Assembly: GCA_025716855.1 (NCBI GenBank)
Contig: JAIXMQ010000011.1
Span: 558,001-622,000, forward strand
Direction: 5' to 3'
Origin: Pilaira anomala
Taxonomy: Eukaryota > Mucoromycota > Mucoromycetes > Mucorales > Mucoraceae
Length of the DNA: 64,000 nucleotides
The notes under the pieces were generated by a model. It searched no databases. It was not told the DNA's origin and saw only the letters and a program-made list of their open reading frames with translations. This document shows, one piece after another, positions 23,013 to 34,414 of this stretch (position 1 is the stretch's first letter; every line of letters begins with the position of its first letter). The translations under genes and the position numbers were made by a program.

Positions 23013-23745
23013 TTATTTAAGATATGTAAATATATTAGAATGATGTTTTTTTATAATATTTAATAATCTGGCGCTTAAAGTGATTACAGAAACCATTGAG
23101 GTCGCTGATGAGCACATCATTGTAATTCTAGCAGATAAATTTTCTTCTGCCAATAATCGATCAAGCTTCATTTTGCCTTTGACTACTCCCCAGAACTGTT
23201 TGATTGTATTTAATTCTGGCGAGTATGGAGGGAGATACATCACCTTATAGCCCCTACGTTCAATTTTTCTTATCATTCGCTAGGATTTATTGATCGAGGC
23301 GTTGTCCATTACAATTATATTAAGAAGCACACTCATAAATTTAACGAAATGCGCAGTAGCTGTGCCTTTTTTTTTGCTGGCTTATTATCATTTGATCCTC
23401 TTCGTCAACTTCAGCCTCCATTTTCTTTGCACCATTCTTCACCTTTCTCTTTTTATTCGCTGATTTCTTTTCTTTTCTGGGAGGAGGTTTTTTCATCACA
23501 ACATGAACAACACTAGATGAATGGATAGCACCGATAATAGTATATGCTATCGCTCTAGTTGTTGGTCGTTTACAATAGCTGGGCTGTCTTTTTTTGATCT
23601 TGCCCAATTATTCCTCTTGTAATGTGAAATCGAGCCTTATCAATGAAAACACAATTCTTTGTAAAATCAAGGTTAGAGTCCTTCCATTTCATAAGCCATT
23701 CATGCCCTATATTATACAAACATAGTCATCAAGATACGAGTTGTT
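23013..23745 (-). pseudogene. Tc1-like DDE transposase, decayed
   Basis: Pieces in three frames give the first catalytic Asp (NCVFIDKARFHITRG), a middle basic segment (TTRAIAYTIIGAIHSS, then KKRKVKNGAKK), the second Asp (IIVMDNASINKS) and the C-terminal PPYSPELNTIKQFW. A TAG follows ASINKS (23280-23282) and at least two frameshifts separate the parts. The usual LNPIEQFW reads LNTIKQFW, so the third catalytic Glu is Lys. No N-terminal DNA-binding domain can be read upstream, consistent with the insertion on that side. Confidence 0.75.
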
Positions 23746-24649
23746 ATTTAACCCACTCCCAGGAAAGCACAAAAGATACCTTTTAGTCTAATGCAATCTT
23801 CGCATTTGAAAATACAGAAATAATTAGCGGGTGGCTGCAAAAGTTTTGTTTCGCAATTCACAAGAAATTTGTATTTTTTTTTATTTATTTAAAGCCCTTG
23901 ATCAATCCCTGTTAAGTGCATCAGAATTCTAAATAATGGAAATGTTGCTTAAAATGGTCAAGCAAAAACAATTATATTTCTGATGTGGCTTCAAACGAAT
24001 ATCTTGAGCCTTATCAATATGAATAAATGGTTAGAGAGGACATGGATTTATAATAATAATTTATAACATTTGCTATAGTAAAATAAATGGGTTACCTTTA
24101 AGGTGTACTACTTTCTCTATCCTCGTTATCGCCTTACTGGTTATAATGAAAGGTGTCTGGCAAGGTAACTGACTGCGACGTAAGCACTTGTATTATTGAG
24201 ATTTTATATAGAAAAATAGTAATATATTAGTATTACTTCCATTAAAAACAAATATTGTGTAAAGGAGAACCCAAGTCCAAGAGTCATTTATGAGCTATAA
24301 AAGGTGATAAAGACCCAGGGGTTGGTGTCGAGAGAGGTTCTTCCATTCAAATAATGGACTACTGACTCAAGCATCTCTTGCAAGTTTTTTTGTATAATAA
24401 AAATGCAAAATGCAAATACTTTCCTGTTTATATCCCCTCCTATCTCCCGTTTTCTGTTGCGTCTATTATTTGAGCACAACTACCGAATGATTACTACTGT
24501 CTTTCTTTATTCTCTTGTCTTTAAGCTTCTATGATCTCTTTGAGGATTCTATTGCACCTGTACTTTTTAACTTTTTTTTTGTTTTAAGTCAATATCATAT
24601 CCCTCATTAAGACGCTCACTCGATAGGTCGCAATCACAGAGCCTATGTC

Positions 24650-25006
24650 TTGCACAGTCGCCAAAGGTTAGACATTGCCTCGGACGAAGATTTGTGTAAG
24701 CGCTTGTTTTGCTTTACGTACGCAGAGATGAAGAGAATAACTAAAGCTATGAGACTCCCTGAAAAAATATCTTTTAGAAGCAACTCATCTCAAATTTTTA
24801 CAATGAATCGAGACTATGCCTTAGCTATTATACTTAGGCGTTTAGCATATCCTTCAAGACCGATTGATTTAGAATTGATTTTTGACATAGCGTATGCAAC
24901 AGTTGGAATGGTTTTTAACTCGATGATAGAGCTATTGTATAGCAGATTTGAACAAGGATTTAGGCTCAATAGAACTCACTTACGTTCTTTTAGAACCTTC
25001 AATTAA
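24650..25006 (+). pseudogene. N-terminal fragment of a PIF/Harbinger-like transposase
   Basis: The open frame has no ATG at its listed start (TTG) and ends in TAA. It includes SDEDLCKRLFCFTYAEMKRI, AMRLPEKISF, DYALAIILRRLAYPSRPIDL and FDIAYATVGMVFNSM. The block ALAIILRRLAYPSRPIDLELIF is the N-terminal signature that precedes the DDE nuclease in Harbinger-like proteins (cycling between LCxxLxRLxYPxR and DL). The nuclease part with its acidic residues is missing. It lies divergent from the Myb-like frame at 25233-25523, the usual two-gene plan of PIF/Harbinger elements. Confidence 0.55.
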
Positions 25007-25232
25007 TCAAACATTGTGATCCCTTTTTTCGATTATTAATTCTTTTTGCTCCTTCTTATATTTTTTTGCCGTCGAGTCGTCGTGTTCCTCAATCCTTTTT
25101 TCTAGAATCAAAGTATATATATATGTATATATATATGTATAAGTATTGTGCTTTAATTTCTGACTTTTTATGCTATTCTCGAAGGTTGTCCCAGAATCAT
25201 TAGTTCCTGTTTCCAGAAAATACTTAGTCATC

Positions 25233-25523
25233 TTAACTATCCTCGATATCATTGATGAATGTTTTCAGATTGTCCTCGAGTGTTGATCTAGCAAGTTTAT
25301 TCAAGCTTTGATCTGTATTGTTGGCATCAGCTACTACCTTTTTCTAGGCATCAGGTACTCTACCTTTTTTAACACTAAAAGGATGGTATTCAATCATATC
25401 TTCGACAAAAGCCATTCTTCTCTTATCGCTCCATTGGCCATACAAAGAGGGTCTTCCGTTGTTGTCGGTGTTGTTGTTGACATATAAGTCTGCGTTGAGG
25501 AAGTCGTAAGTATTGTTAGACAT
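25233..25523 (-). pseudogene. Myb/SANT-like partner protein of Harbinger type, one stop
   Basis: ATG is at 25521-25523. The frame stays open for 96 codons except for a single TAG at 25344-25346. It reads YDFLNADLYVNNN, GQWSDKRRMAFVEDMIEYH, PFSVKKGRVPDA, stop, KKVVADANNTDQSLNKLA. The pattern W..D.RR..FV.D.I..HPF...KG.....[W]K.V is a trihelix/Myb-like fold, and the stop replaces an expected Trp (TGG to TAG). The partner protein of Harbinger elements helps bring the transposase to DNA; that role is inferred from family knowledge. Confidence 0.5.
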
Positions 25524-25840
25524 TTGAAATATTGTTATGTATACCGAAGAAGAAAGGAATAAACCATAATCCTTTTTTAAAGCTCTCAAAACTATGACAA
25601 TGACATGATGTACATGCATAGCACTAAAACTAAGATATATATGATTGGATAAATATTTCGTGAATAACGAGCTTTTATTCGACGTTATTCCCGAAATTGT
25701 GGTGCAACGTATGGCACGCTTTCTTTTTTTTTATAAATTTCGGGTGTAAATAACCAGCTCCCACAACTCTCCATTTTGTATTGTAAACAGCTTACATTTA
25801 TTTTTCAATTTCTGCCGATTATTTTTGCCTTTTGGCCAAA

Positions 25841-25899
25841 CATTTTTCTGAAAGTGACAATTATTTTTGTGAAAAGGTTAATTTCCATAGGTTTGACTG
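25841..25899 (-). repeat. Right terminal inverted repeat
   Basis: Reverse-complement partner of 22914-22979, followed by the TA duplication at 25900-25901. Confidence 0.8.
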
Positions 25900-26049
25900 T
25901 ATTTGAAGTTTTAATGGGAAAAATACTTTTCAATCCAATATATTATTCACCTCTCGAAACTCTGATGTATTGCCATTTGAACTGAATATTTAAATTATGT
26001 TTTATTGTTATATTACTATATATTTGTTCTATTCTATTGTTATAAAGTT

Positions 26050-27309
26050 CTAAATATTAACCATGTAGGCAAAAACAGCAGCCAAAGAAGCCAAAATTCC
26101 TGATTGGTAAAGAGAAACTGCACCACTCTCAGACGAATCACCACTACCAAATCCTCCTTTGCCGGTTACACCACGAATACCAGATTTGGGCTTTGCAACG
26201 GCAGATTTACAAACAAACGAATTTCCCTTAATGACACCCTTCTTTAATGTATCCATAGCATCACAAGAGAAGGTATTACTGGAGGTTTGAACATTAAGAC
26301 CGCCACGTACGTCTACGAGCTCGGGTAATTGGACTTCATCAAAGTTGCCAGTTAGATCCAAAGTACCATCCACTTGTTGAAGAGAGGGGAATGCATTGAT
26401 GGAGCTTAACTTAGTATTTCCAACAATAGAAAGAGCACCACCCAAGTGAGCCAAACGAGGCATTGATAAGTTGTTGAGGTTCAAATTCTCTGTTAAGGTT
26501 AATGTACCAATAATATCTGTGGTTTGAGGTAAATCCAAAGATTCGAAAGAGTTTGAAATGAACGATATATCACCAGCAACTTTTTGAAGGGAACCTAATG
26601 ATACGGATGCAACGTTACGGAAGGCTCCTTCTCTGAGGCCGTTAATATTACTCAACTATATATGCATATATAAATTTTAGTACAATATTAATTAGACTTT
26701 TTTTCTAGTGTACTTTACATCAACTTTTAATGATGGTGAATTGGCAGAGACCAAAATAGTTCCAACAGTAGTCAAGTTACCAAAAGACAAATTCTTCAAG
26801 TAGATATTGTTGGAGATTTCAATTTCTTTTGTAGTTGTCATTTTGAATCCATCAATCTTGGTGCATGTTGTATCAGTAATTACAATCTTTTCAGCTTGGG
26901 ATAAACCAGTGACAAATTTGAGCTCGTTTAAGGCAGGGTGAACTGATACCTCAAGACTACGAATAGCATAAAGCTGTTTCACATCGATTGAACTTAACAA
27001 CTTGTTGTTGGCAAACTTTAAGCGGCCATTGATACCTTGAAGCTTGGGTAATCCAATACTTTGAAGAAGATCATTGTTTTTAACTACCAAATCACCTTCC
27101 AATAACTCAACACCATTCATCTGTATGTCAGATGCAGCAGAGCTATCAATAACGATGTTACCTCCATAAGTTTTACAGCCACGAATCGAATCCATGTCAT
27201 GCTGGCTAGTGACGGACAAGTCTCCTGAACAAGCGGCATTTACATTACTGACTGTGAGTAAAATGGCTGCGAAAACAAAACCAATGTTTGTAGAATCTAA
27301 TACTTTCAT
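26050..27309 (-). CDS. ECM33: ECM33/SPS2-family GPI-anchored cell-wall protein
   Basis: This surface glycoprotein is needed for wall organisation in yeasts. ATG is at 27307-27309. A signal peptide spans residues 1-25 (GFVFAAILLTVSNVNA, cleavage before ACSGD). One intron uses a GTAAAG donor inside KVD and a ATATAG acceptor, joining KVD to LSNINGLREGAF. Repeated receptor-L-domain/LRR-like strands follow, for example LPKLQGINGRLKF, MPRLAHLGGALSIVGN and LPELVDVRGGLNV, ending in a Cys pair (FSCDAM.. and SFVCKS). A Gly/Ser-rich linker (GSGDSSESGA) and a hydrophobic tail (ILASLAAVFAYMV) form a GPI attachment signal. Length after splicing is about 396 residues, typical for the family. Its GPI anchor would depend on enzymes such as the SMP3 protein at 14.5-16.9 kb. 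Confidence 0.9.
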
Positions 27310-28129
27310 AGTTTGCTAAATAATTTAATAATTGGGCTTGTAAGTAAATAAATGATAGATCCTATTTATATGATTTGGTAGTGACAAGTTCATATTGAAA
27401 TATAAATATGTTTCCCCGCTTTAAAATACAAATAGACGCCCATTATGAAGAGGAAAATTTTGAGGGACATAAAATAAAATTTGTTTGTATAAACTTCAAA
27501 GCTTTATGATTATACATATGATCGAACAAACAAATTTATCGTAAATTTGGAAAAACCTACTAGGTACTTTTTTCTACTTTGTAATAAAATGACATTTCTA
27601 CCAATAATAATGTGGGCTTAAAAGTTTAGCTTCTTCTAACAAACAAAAATAGAGCCGGGTGAATCATATTTTCTTTGGTTCATACTTAAGATGCCAAGAT
27701 CTAACTGAACCAATGGTGTTGTGTGCCATTATTTTTAACAAATATGGGAGCACCTTAGTTGAGCATACATTTTTTTTGTGGATCTATCAGAGAAAGTTTT
27801 GGTTTAGTACAGAGAGGGAAAGCAGTTATTTTAAAAAGAGAAACAAGCAAAAAAAAAAAAAAAAAATTGCTGGCTGGGAATAATCAAATCTTTTACCTAT
27901 ATTATCATCAGATAAAGATTCTACGCTTTGTCCACTTTCATTCTCAAATCGGTAGGCTCCATAGCATTATATAAATCACTACCTAATGAGCCATTTGGAT
28001 CAATTTCTGACTATGATTCCCCTTGTAAAAATCATCTTCCTCTAAATTAGAATTAAACATGTTAATATATTGTTCATACATTTTTTTTTAAAAAATCAGA
28101 TTAAATAAAAGTATGCGTTTACACCCATT
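27310..28129. other. Intergenic, upstream of ECM33
   Basis: AT-rich and without a supported gene. Open frames at 27659-27974 are low-complexity and lack homology I can see. A short A18 tract occurs at 27849-27867. Confidence 0.4.
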
Positions 28130-28505
28130 TCGCTTCTCATATCTATTTTTCTACATCTAAAACTTGTTTATTTTCTTCCATACTCGGCTTCAACATCAGA
28201 ATCCAATACTGGTGTAGCTCTATCATCGGTTCTGCTTGAACTTTCATTTGCAAAATCTTCTTGCCATCCAGAACTTGAAGGACAACAATCGCTATCACTC
28301 GATTCGATCGTCTTCCATTTCACGATCCATATCTTGATTACGTCTTGTTCAAATTCAAGTCTTGATTATCAAAATCGTGAAAAAAAATTATGATCACGTT
28401 CGTTATCTTCAGTATCCTCAGAGCTTATTTCATCATTATCTGAATGAGGGACGTTATGACCCCCTTCAGGTGATGGGATATCTTCTTTCTCTTCATTAAT
28501 ATCTG
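28130..28505 (-). pseudogene. Decayed acidic coding stretch
   Basis: Read on the minus strand, broken frames give SDINEEKEDIPSPEGGHN, VPHSDNDEISSEDTEDNERD, then two stops, then SSDSDCCPSSSGWQEDFANE and VLDSDVEAEYGRK. The acidic Ser/Asp composition is non-random and resembles the N-terminal acidic leaders seen in some mobile-element proteins. There is no domain. It is probably a dead gene fragment. Confidence 0.4.
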
Positions 28506-29614
28506 AGAAAATGTTATTAAAATAATCAATATGGATTTTATAGAATAATTTATATATACATATGTAAACACATAAGTATTTAAGAAAGAAAAATTATAAT
28601 ATCAAGTAGTCATATGGCAAGCTTCATTTGAAAAAATTATATCTGGCAAGTATAATATTGTTACTAATTCCTTGGTTTAACTTATATATATTATACATTC
28701 ATATTATAGCAGAAATAATTTACAGGCAGAACTTTGCTTGGGGATACAGGTTGTAACAAGTTCCAGACTGATTGATAGTGTTAAAAAATGATATAAATAA
28801 TCAAAACTCAAATTGTGCTAAAAAGTAAAAAATTATGGATGTAATCAAAGAGAAACGCAGTAAATATAACAAAAAAAATACAATCATTTGTAAAAGATGA
28901 AATGCTTTCAAAAATTTCAAATTAAATGAAAACATGAATATAGTCTCTTGTTGAAGACCATACGCCACAATAAACAAAAGAATGATGCTTATGATATAAA
29001 GACTGACTAATGCCATTCTACAGTAGGAGATTTCTTACGGACGGATGATATTTCTTAGCCAATCAAATCGTCTAAAAAGTGAGAAAAAATACTTGAGTTC
29101 CAATCTTTCGACCAAAGTTTAGATCAGCAACAAAAACACACATCACGACTTTAAAGCGTCAATATTTTATATTTCCATATCATATCACTTCAAATATTCT
29201 AACTCACTACATAGAATTTTATTTTATTACTAAATATTTATAATTGTAATTATCATTTGTAGATGATAGGTGATAATAGGAATCACCAATTAAAGTTTTT
29301 CTCGAAAAAAAGGATGAGGTCGCGTTAAAATGGAAGTATTACCTATGTTAAATCAAAATCGGTCGTTAAATTCATAAAAAGCCTTTCCTCTCACATTAAT
29401 TCAAATGAACACCTTTTTTCAAGGTTCAAAGAAGAAGATTCAAATCGACTTCAAGATATAAATAACAGCCTAAAAAATTCGGAACCATCTTAGATAAGTC
29501 GATTTCACCAAACTCTGCTACAGAAAGACAAATGTAATTAGATATTTTTTTAAATTCTAAAGTCTTCCTGTGATTGTGTGTTTTTGTTGCTGATCTAAAG
29601 GTACCCATATAAAA
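28506..29614. other. Intergenic, no gene seen
   Basis: AT-rich with stops in all frames. The open frame at 28801-29016 (minus) is only hydrophobic low-complexity sequence. Confidence 0.4.
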
Positions 29615-30480
29615 ATCCCGCTAGGTCCCGACCTTTTGAATTTTTCAAGAGTTTTAAATGTGGATATATGTTGGGATTATAAGAATTTTAGAGCAAAGAT
29701 ATTGAATGGTTTCTAATATAAAATTTGACGCTCTTTCGAATGGTGTAAAAATCAAAGTAGAGTAATTATAAAGATTAATGTTTATTGTGAAAAAGTCAAA
29801 TTACGGTTTTTGTTAGGGCAGGTATATTTTTCATATCTAAAGTTACGAATCCAAATACACGAAAAAATGCGTCTTTAAATTCTGCATCGACTGTATATCA
29901 TGTTGTATATTAGAATAATTGATTTAAGATGACTTTAATTTGACAAGAAAGAAAATTTTGTCCATATCTCGATTTTTTTTTCCATTTTAGGGGTAAAAAA
30001 CGGGGTGTCCATAGGGAGTAGTGGTGCATATAGTCTATTTTCATAGGGTGTGTAACGTTTCACACTGCTTAAAGTCCTATGTACACCCCGTTTGTTTTTT
30101 TCCTTTAAAAATGTAAAGATATTGACAAATTTTTCTTTCTTGTCAAATTAAAGTCATCTTAAATCAAGTATTCTAATATACAATGTGATATACAGTCGAT
30201 GCAGAATTTGATGGCACATCTGTCTATGGATTTAAAATGATATGTCTAGAAGCATAAAATATACTTGCCCTAAACAAAGACTGTAAATTCGACTTTCTTA
30301 AAAATACAATAATAGCCATTAATCTTTATAATTACTTTACTTTGATTTTTACTTCATTCTAAATAGCCTCGAATTATATACTAGAAACTATTCAATAGCT
30401 TTCCTCTAAAAGCTTTATAATACCAACATATATTATCCACATTTATGTAAACATTCAAAAAAATCAAAAAGGCTCGGGAA
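29615..30480. repeat. Large foldback inverted repeat, about 400-base arms
   Basis: The left arm (29615-30015) and right arm (about 30080-30480) are reverse complements with scattered mismatches. Shared words include ATTCTGCATCGACTGTATATCA, split as ATTCTGCATCGACTG and TATATCA, plus GATTTAAGATGACTTTAATT and GGGGTGTCCATAGG/CCTATGTACACCCC around the centre. There is no open frame. It has the shape of a foldback or MITE-like element. The end sequences are near CCCGACC on the left and GGCTCGGG on the right. Confidence 0.75.
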
Positions 30481-30900
30481 ACAGTTTTTGCTAGAAAAAG
30501 TATATTTTTTATATATATAAAAAATATATCTTTGTATGAAGATATCTTTCCATATAAATTTAGAATTTTCTGGATATAGTATTGTATAATAAAATAGTTA
30601 ATATTGAAGGAATTTACTTTGACATGAAAGATTTCTAGGGCTTAAAATTTAAGCTGTGTTTAGTTAATTTAGAGTGGTGGGTGACTCACCAATAAGCGCG
30701 CCTCATATAAACTACACACACCACATATTTAAGCCCAGAAGACCTTTCATGTCAAAGTAAAGTCCTTCAATATTAACTATTTTATTATACATTACTATAT
30801 CCAGAAAATTCTAAATTTATATGGGCAGATGATTGTATATAAAGATGTATTTTTTTATATGTAAAAAATATACTTTTTCTAACAAAAACTGTTTTCCTTA
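30478..30900. repeat. Second inverted repeat with GC-richer centre
   Basis: Arms 30478-30655 and about 30725-30900 match in reverse complement (ATAAATTTAGAATTTTCTGG and TAATAAAATAGTTAATATTG occur in both orientations). The about 65-base centre contains GGTGGGTGACTCACC and GCGCGCC, unusually GC-rich for this region. The outer AACAGTTTTTG/CAAAAACTGTT ends are shared with the neighbouring repeat family. Confidence 0.7.
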
Positions 30901-30904
30901 CATG

Positions 30905-32020
30905 CACTACAAATGGAGAGTGCATGTAGCATGGTCTATATACACCTCGTTTTTCAGTCCCAGAAACCTAAATTTTGACAAAAAATACCTTCTTGTCAAA
31001 GTAGAATCCCTCTACATCAACTATTTTATTAAACAATATGATATACAGAAAGTGCAGAATTTAAAGGCGCATCTTTCTAAATAATTTGATTTATATTATT
31101 AGAAACAGAAAATATACTTGCCCTAATAAAAACTTTATTTTGTTTTCTGACAATAAACATAAATTATTATTATTACTTAGCTTTGATTTTTACATCATTA
31201 GAAAGAGCGCAAAATTCTACATGTGCCGTTAAAAGGCCAAGCTTTAAAACCTTTTTAATCTAAAGATGTATGGATATTTCTGAATTTTGAAAAAATCCAT
31301 AGGGGGGGACTAGCAAATTTTTCTAAAAAATGGAATTTTTTTCACAGCTTAAAAAAAAATAAAAATTAGAAATGCAGATATATCTTTGTATTTAAATGGT
31401 TTTAAAGTTTAGCTTTTTATTGATGTCTAAGGTAGAATTTGACGCTCTTTCGAATGATGTAAGAATCAAAGTAGCATAATTATAAAGTTTAATAGTCATT
31501 GCGAGAAAGCACAGCTTCTATTAGGACATGTATATTTTTTATATACAAGATAATAAATCTAAATGCATAGAAATCTTAGTTTTTAAATTCTACATCTTTG
31601 GAATATAACATTGTCTAACAAAATATGTCTGTATCCTGATTTGGTTTTTTTCCTGTTTTTGGACCTAAAAATTGAGATTTGGGTCCAAATTTCTTTCTTT
31701 TCAAATTAAAGTCTTTTATTTCACCTATTCTATTTTACTATATAATATACAATCGATGCAGAATTTGAAGGCGCATCTTTCTATTGATTTAGAATTATTA
31801 TTTTTTATATAGAAAATATACTTGCCCTAACAAAAACTGTATATCGTTTTTTCATAATACCTATAAATATTTGTTACTATTTTACTTTGATTTTTGCATC
31901 ATTAAAAGGAGCGTCAAATTCTACATGTATTGGTAAAAAGCTAAGCTTTAAAACCTTTTTAATGTAAAGATGTATGGATATTTCTGAATCTTGAAAAAAT
32001 CCATAGGGGGGGACTGGCTT
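30905..32020. repeat. Three more arms of the same repeat family, alternating orientation
   Basis: Arms at about 30905-31312, 31370-31660 (inverted) and 31690-32020 (as the first) are related to each other and to the foldback at 29615-30480. The direct copy AAAGATGTATGGATATTTCTG, given here as AAAGATGTATGG plus ATATTTCTGAAT, and ATCCATAGGGGGGGACT occur at about 31263-31312 and 31974-32017. CTTGCCCTAA occurs at about 30271, 31113 and 31818. No coding sequence is seen. Confidence 0.7.
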
Positions 32021-32988
32021 ATTTTTGCCTAAAAATACACTTTTTCCCCCTTTTCCGGTGATTTGATTGGCTCTAAAATCTTTTCGCTACAACAAAAAAA
32101 TCATGTCTACAATACCTCGTTTTTCTTTATCAAAAAGACTAATTAAGGCCAGTAAACACAGGTAGTGGAGTGTAGGGCTTTACTGTCGTAATAGAATGGT
32201 AGTATCAAAAGGTCTCTTCCTTTAAAAAATTTTTTTCACCATAAATTAAAAGTGAAAGAGGCAGATTTAACTATTTAGGCAGCGATGAATTAACCATATT
32301 ATATATAATACAAATATTTGAAAGCAACAAGAATTAACTGGAGAAGCGTTAAGTATAAGAGCTTTGGTATCTTTATATTTTATTCTAATATGTAGCAAAA
32401 CTTTTTGTATTTCTAAGTTAATTGAATAGAATTGATTTATAGAAACTTTACAAGTTCTTTTGTATACATAATATATACTGTGGGTAAATAGGATACAAAT
32501 AATAAAAACCAAATTATCAAGACCAAACGAGCAAAACCAAATAAACAAAAGCTGCTTCTTGTTTTAAAGTACTCTTTATGAAAAAGCATTTTATTTTTAA
32601 TTGTTAGATTGTAATAAGTTTGATATTATTACAAAACAACAAATACATAGGTAGCTACCGATTAATGTGATATTTATGTAAATACGTGTTTTCAAAATTA
32701 AATAAAAAATGGGTGGGGGTTGACTTATTGGGCGCTTTCATAGATTTATCGGTTTACAATATTGTTCATTTTATTTGAGAAAGAAATATTTATTAAAAAA
32801 AGTTACTCGCCAAATTTGGCGTGTTGAGACTTTCTATATTTGTCGAATTTACTCCTTCGTGGTACAGAATTACTAAATATGGTACTTTTCTACAGCCTGA
32901 ACTCTCTCCAAACTTATATTGTAAAGAAAGATAGAAAGAAAAAGAAAAAGAAAAAGAAAAAGAAAGGGTAGGTAAAAGGAATTGGGAA
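32021..32988. other. Intergenic, no gene seen
   Basis: AT-rich. The frames at 32267-32548 and 32793-33002 are hydrophobic or low-complexity shadows; the AAAGAAA run at 32930-32966 gives SFSFSF on the minus strand. This is 3' flank of the methyltransferase gene at 32989. Confidence 0.4.
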
Positions 32989-34327
32989 TCATTTACGAAC
33001 AAGTTGATATATATTTACACCTGTTTCTTCAAAGATATCCGAAAAACCACTTCCTAAAATCCATCCTTCATGATTACTTTGAGAAGGTAAGATAGTGATT
33101 ACAAATTTCTCTGCACAGATGTCGAAAAAGCTTTGTTCATCTTCTCTGCTTAGGCCTCTTCTTTTATAGCCTAAAAATATGTCTATTTTTGTTTCTACTG
33201 ATTCACTTAACCAATCCAACGTTTGCACCAGTTTAGGAAATGAGGCAGGCTCATAAATTACATCAGAAGCAATAATTGTATTAATTGAACCATCTCTTAA
33301 TAAACACTGCACATCATTATAGTTTCCCCATCTCAATGCTTGTACTTTTGTGTAACTTTCTAAATGGTTTGCTGCTCTATTTTGATAAATCAAATCCAGT
33401 GCTTCAGGTAAATCCGTCATTGTAATTTGTGGTAGATTTGTAATATTTTTTCTATATAATAAGGCCATCAAAAGCCCAACACAGCCAGTTCTATATAATG
33501 AAAAGAAGAAGAAAAAAAAGGAGGGGGGGATACTAAGTAAATCAGGCACACATATTTCTATTGTCTTTTAGAAAATATATTTACCCGGCACTAAGATCTA
33601 AAATTCTATGGTGCTTAAATTGACTTGGATCCGATTTAATCTTATCAGAGAATAACTGTGATATAACAAGTGCTGAATCCCATACTTTGCCTGGTGTCCC
33701 TAACTCCCAATTTTCTTTGATTAACATGAATACATCTTCTTCCACGTAATATGCATGGTAAATATCTTGTGATACTACAGTGCTGTCATCTTGATTCCAT
33801 GTGTTCACAATTGATTGTTCTTTAATTGTGATAGGCCCAATCACCAATGGAAATGCCTGTATCAATAGATTTGATTTACATAATGGCGATATTTGAATAT
33901 AACAGCGTTCGTTACTTTCTAATAATATTTCTTCGTCTACTGTGCTAATCATATACTCGAAATCACCTTCTGCGTCATGATGGAAACCTGCAATTCCTGA
34001 ATTGGCTGTAAACTCCCAAGCGTCATGTTGCAAAGGACGACACTGAATTCGATACTCTGTACAAGTCTTGAACTGACCATTTCTTTCTACTAGTAACTGA
34101 CAATTAACTTCTAAAAAACAGTTCATTTTTTGAAAGTGAGTTAAAGTTAAACCAAGTTCATTCACCAGTTTCAAGTCAATTCGATTCCACTTGTTAAAGG
34201 TAGTTTCTGTAAAGTAAGGTCTTGAGAGTAGAATTCTATACAAGGTGGAGTACTTTTGTAAACTACTATAATACTCTTCATCGTCGTTTTCTATCTTTGC
34301 TGACATTCTTCTATAACATATTGTCAT
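32989..34327 (-). CDS. METTL21/Methyltransf_16-type protein-lysine methyltransferase
   Basis: This is a seven-beta-strand methyltransferase of the family that modifies lysines on chaperones and elongation factors. The first ATG is at 34325-34327; a second Met (MSAKIEND) lies at 34304-34306, and the first is chosen only by position. One intron (donor GTAAAT after ILDLSA-G, acceptor ATATAG) joins ILDLSAG to TGCVGLLMALL, completing motif I (LDLSAGTGCVG). Other marks are the upstream GTPGKVWDSALVISQLF, typical of the family, ALRWGNYND and IIASDVIYEP (post-II motif), and YKRRGLSREDEQSFF. The about 200-residue N-terminal extension is larger than in minimal METTL21 proteins and resembles longer fungal members. 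The substrate cannot be told from sequence. Confidence 0.8.
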
Positions 34328-34414
34328 CGCTGTCACAACAAAAAGGTTATTGTATTGTAATAATATGAAAAAAAAAAAAGGTTAAAAAATATAAGAAAAT
34401 CTTTTTTTTTTTGT

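Larger units (their letters stand above)
22914..25899 (-). mobile_element. Tc1-like element with TA target duplication and nested insert
   Basis: The ends are inverted repeats bordered by TA. The left end begins CAGCCAACAAATCTATGG. The right end, in reverse complement, begins CAGTCAAACCTATGGAAATT. Both continue with TTTTCACAAAAATA and ATTGTCACTTTCAGAAAAATG. The TA pairs are at 22912-22913 and 25900-25901. Total length is 2,986 bases. The left third holds a minus-strand DDE transposase relic; the right half holds pieces of a different transposon (PIF/Harbinger-like). A Tc1-like copy is normally well under 2 kb, so a nested insertion explains the excess. Confidence 0.75.
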
